DNA of 16,407 nucleotides from an uncultured Microbacteriaceae bacterium. GTDB taxonomy: Bacteria > Actinomycetota > Actinomycetes > Actinomycetales > Microbacteriaceae. The position numbers and the translations under genes are program-made. The notes under the pieces were generated by a model that did no database searches, was not told the DNA's origin, and saw nothing but the letters and a program-made list of their open reading frames with translations. Location: assembly GCA_946481135.1 (NCBI GenBank), contig CAMLMQ010000045.1:1-16407 (forward strand), in the 5' to 3' direction. This document shows, piece after piece, positions 15,723 through 16,407 of this stretch (position 1 is its first letter; each line of letters starts with the position of its first letter).

Positions 15723-15926
15723 GTGGCCGAAGGCGACGAGAACGGCGCGACGATGCCCGATTCCGCAGCACGGATGCGGCGTGGTGCGCGTTGGTCGACG
15801 AAATTGTCTACAAAACTATTGCCCGTGCCGGACCCGCGGGTTACCGTGGCCACACCCTTCGAACGCACCACCCACCACCACACATCCCTGCAACGAAGCG
15901 GAGGACGGCTATGGCCGCTCGTCTGA
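15723..15926 (+). CDS. Doubtful 67-codon reading frame upstream of the ABC transporter
   Basis: A GTG at 15723 follows AGGAGG (15713-15718) by four bases and a plausible promoter by about 25. The frame encodes 67 residues, ending LWPLV, and overlaps the ABC gene start by 16 bp. The first dozen codons have the G/C-rich third positions of real genes here; the later ones (AAA TTG TCT ACA AAA CTA TTG) do not. No family is recognised. It could be a leader peptide, the decayed start of a lost gene, or fortuitous. The other AGGAGG-proximal start, ATG at 15721, reads a cysteine- and arginine-rich frame through the transporter gene and is less likely. Confidence 0.25.
   Translation: MAEGDENGATMPDSAARMRRGARWSTKLSTKLLPVPDPRVTVATPFERTTHHHTSLQRSGGRLWPLV
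15804..15813. promoter_or_regulatory. Second TTGTCNACAA operator-like site
   Basis: TTGTCTACAA shares the TTGTCNACAA pattern with the core at 15670-15679, 134 bp away. Two sites flanking the leader of the ABC gene would suit cooperative or looping repression. A partial third copy, TGGTCGAC, lies at 15792-15799. Confidence 0.45.
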
Positions 15927-16407
15927 GGCTCACCGACGTCTCCCTGAGATTCGGCGGCATCTCGGTGCTCACCGACGTGAGTTTCGAGGTCGAACCCGGC
16001 GCCGTGTTCGGTCTCGTCGGACCCAACGGTGCCGGCAAGACGTCGCTGTTCAACTGCATCAGCGGTCACTACCGTCCGACATCCGGATCGATCCGCATCG
16101 ACGAGGTCGAAGCCACGTCGGTCTCCCCCGCACGGCTGCCCCGCATCGCGGGCCTCGCGCGCACCTTCCAGCATCCCGCGCTGCGCCTCGAGGCGACCGT
16201 GCTCGAGAACGTGCTGCTCGGCGCGCATACGGAGCTCCCGGGCGGCCCGCTCAGCTGGGCGCTGCGGCTGCCGCCCACCATGAGGCGCGAACGCGAGGCC
16301 CGCGACGAGGCGCGCGACCTGCTCGAGCGCTTCGGGCTGGGCGCCTACGCCGACACGATCGCGGATGAACTCCCCCACGGCCTGCACAAGGGCGTCGAGC
16401 TGTGCCG
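15911..16407 (+). CDS. ABC transporter ATP-binding protein, LivG-type (C-terminus cut by window end)
   Basis: 165 codons are visible and the frame is open at the edge. It is the cytoplasmic ATPase of a branched-chain amino acid-type (HAAT family) importer. The Walker A motif is GPNGAGKT (37-44), the Q-loop is ARTFQHP (83-89), and the start of the signature region is LPHGLHKGVEL (154-164), the LivG position of the ABC signature; Walker B lies beyond the window. The helical insert after the Q-loop (about 104-135) is typical of LivG. The ATG is set by GGAGG at 15900-15904, six bases upstream. Transporters of this family carry amino acids, amides, urea or aromatic acids, so the substrate is unknown. 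Permease and binding-protein genes probably follow outside the window. Confidence 0.92.
   Translation, partial: MAARLRLTDVSLRFGGISVLTDVSFEVEPGAVFGLVGPNGAGKTSLFNCISGHYRPTSGSIRIDEVEATSVSPARLPRIAGLARTFQHPALRLEATVLENVLLGAHTELPGGPLSWALRLPPTMRREREARDEARDLLERFGLGAYADTIADELPHGLHKGVELC

Noticed and set aside
1..16407. Mobile elements, tRNA or rRNA genes, CRISPR arrays
   Set aside because: No transposase or integrase motifs, terminal repeats, cloverleaf sequences or regularly spaced repeats were found on reading both strands.

Overview
The window is a GC-rich (roughly 70% by eye), gene-dense segment of a chromosome from the Actinomycetota, most likely a Micrococcales/Microbacteriaceae-type bacterium. 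The main reasons are the actinobacterial order trpD / ctaE-qcrC-qcrA-qcrB, a three-helix Rieske protein with an internal twin-arginine motif, a membrane-bound diheme cytochrome c, the ~480-residue form of GAPDH, and strong G/C preference at third codon positions. No rRNA, tRNA, CRISPR array, insertion sequence or phage gene was seen.

Layout. Positions 1-3947 (minus strand) hold the respiratory cluster ctaE-qcrC-qcrA-qcrB, with qcrB running off the left edge. It encodes cytochrome oxidase subunit III plus the bc1 subunits that form the bc1-aa3 supercomplex. A 43-bp divergent promoter region separates it from trpD (tryptophan biosynthesis, plus). trpD converges on glpK (glycerol kinase, minus), and their stop codons overlap within one CTAG. 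glpK is divergent from a long-form gap gene (plus), which overlaps the end of the next minus-strand block by 11 bp.

Positions 13341-8062 (minus) are a tight five-gene run. It begins with homologues of AviRb (SpoU/TrmH 2'-O-methyltransferase) and AviRa (guanine-N1 methyltransferase), the two 23S rRNA methylases known for avilamycin (orthosomycin) self-resistance. An AraC-type regulator with a GyrI-like ligand domain follows, then a zinc-knuckle short-chain dehydrogenase-like protein lacking the usual catalytic Tyr, and an FMN-dependent lactate 2-monooxygenase-like enzyme. The first three genes overlap by 4 bp at each junction, which suggests translational coupling. Just upstream of aviRb are three copies of a 13-nt element that can form two mutually exclusive hairpins, the second ending one base before the first ATG. 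This looks like an attenuator-type leader. An apparently inducible two-methylase orthosomycin-resistance operon with no biosynthetic genes nearby is the most interesting system in the window.

Positions 13517-16407 hold a DUF1801-type protein (minus), a divergent six-helix membrane protein (plus) with a 15-bp palindrome just before its ribosome-binding site, an IclR-family regulator (minus), and the start of a LivG-type ABC transporter ATPase (plus, cut by the window end). The IclR/ABC intergenic region carries two TTGTCNACAA operator-like sites. One is embedded in the -35 of a good promoter that is followed by a strong ribosome-binding site and a doubtful 67-codon reading frame.
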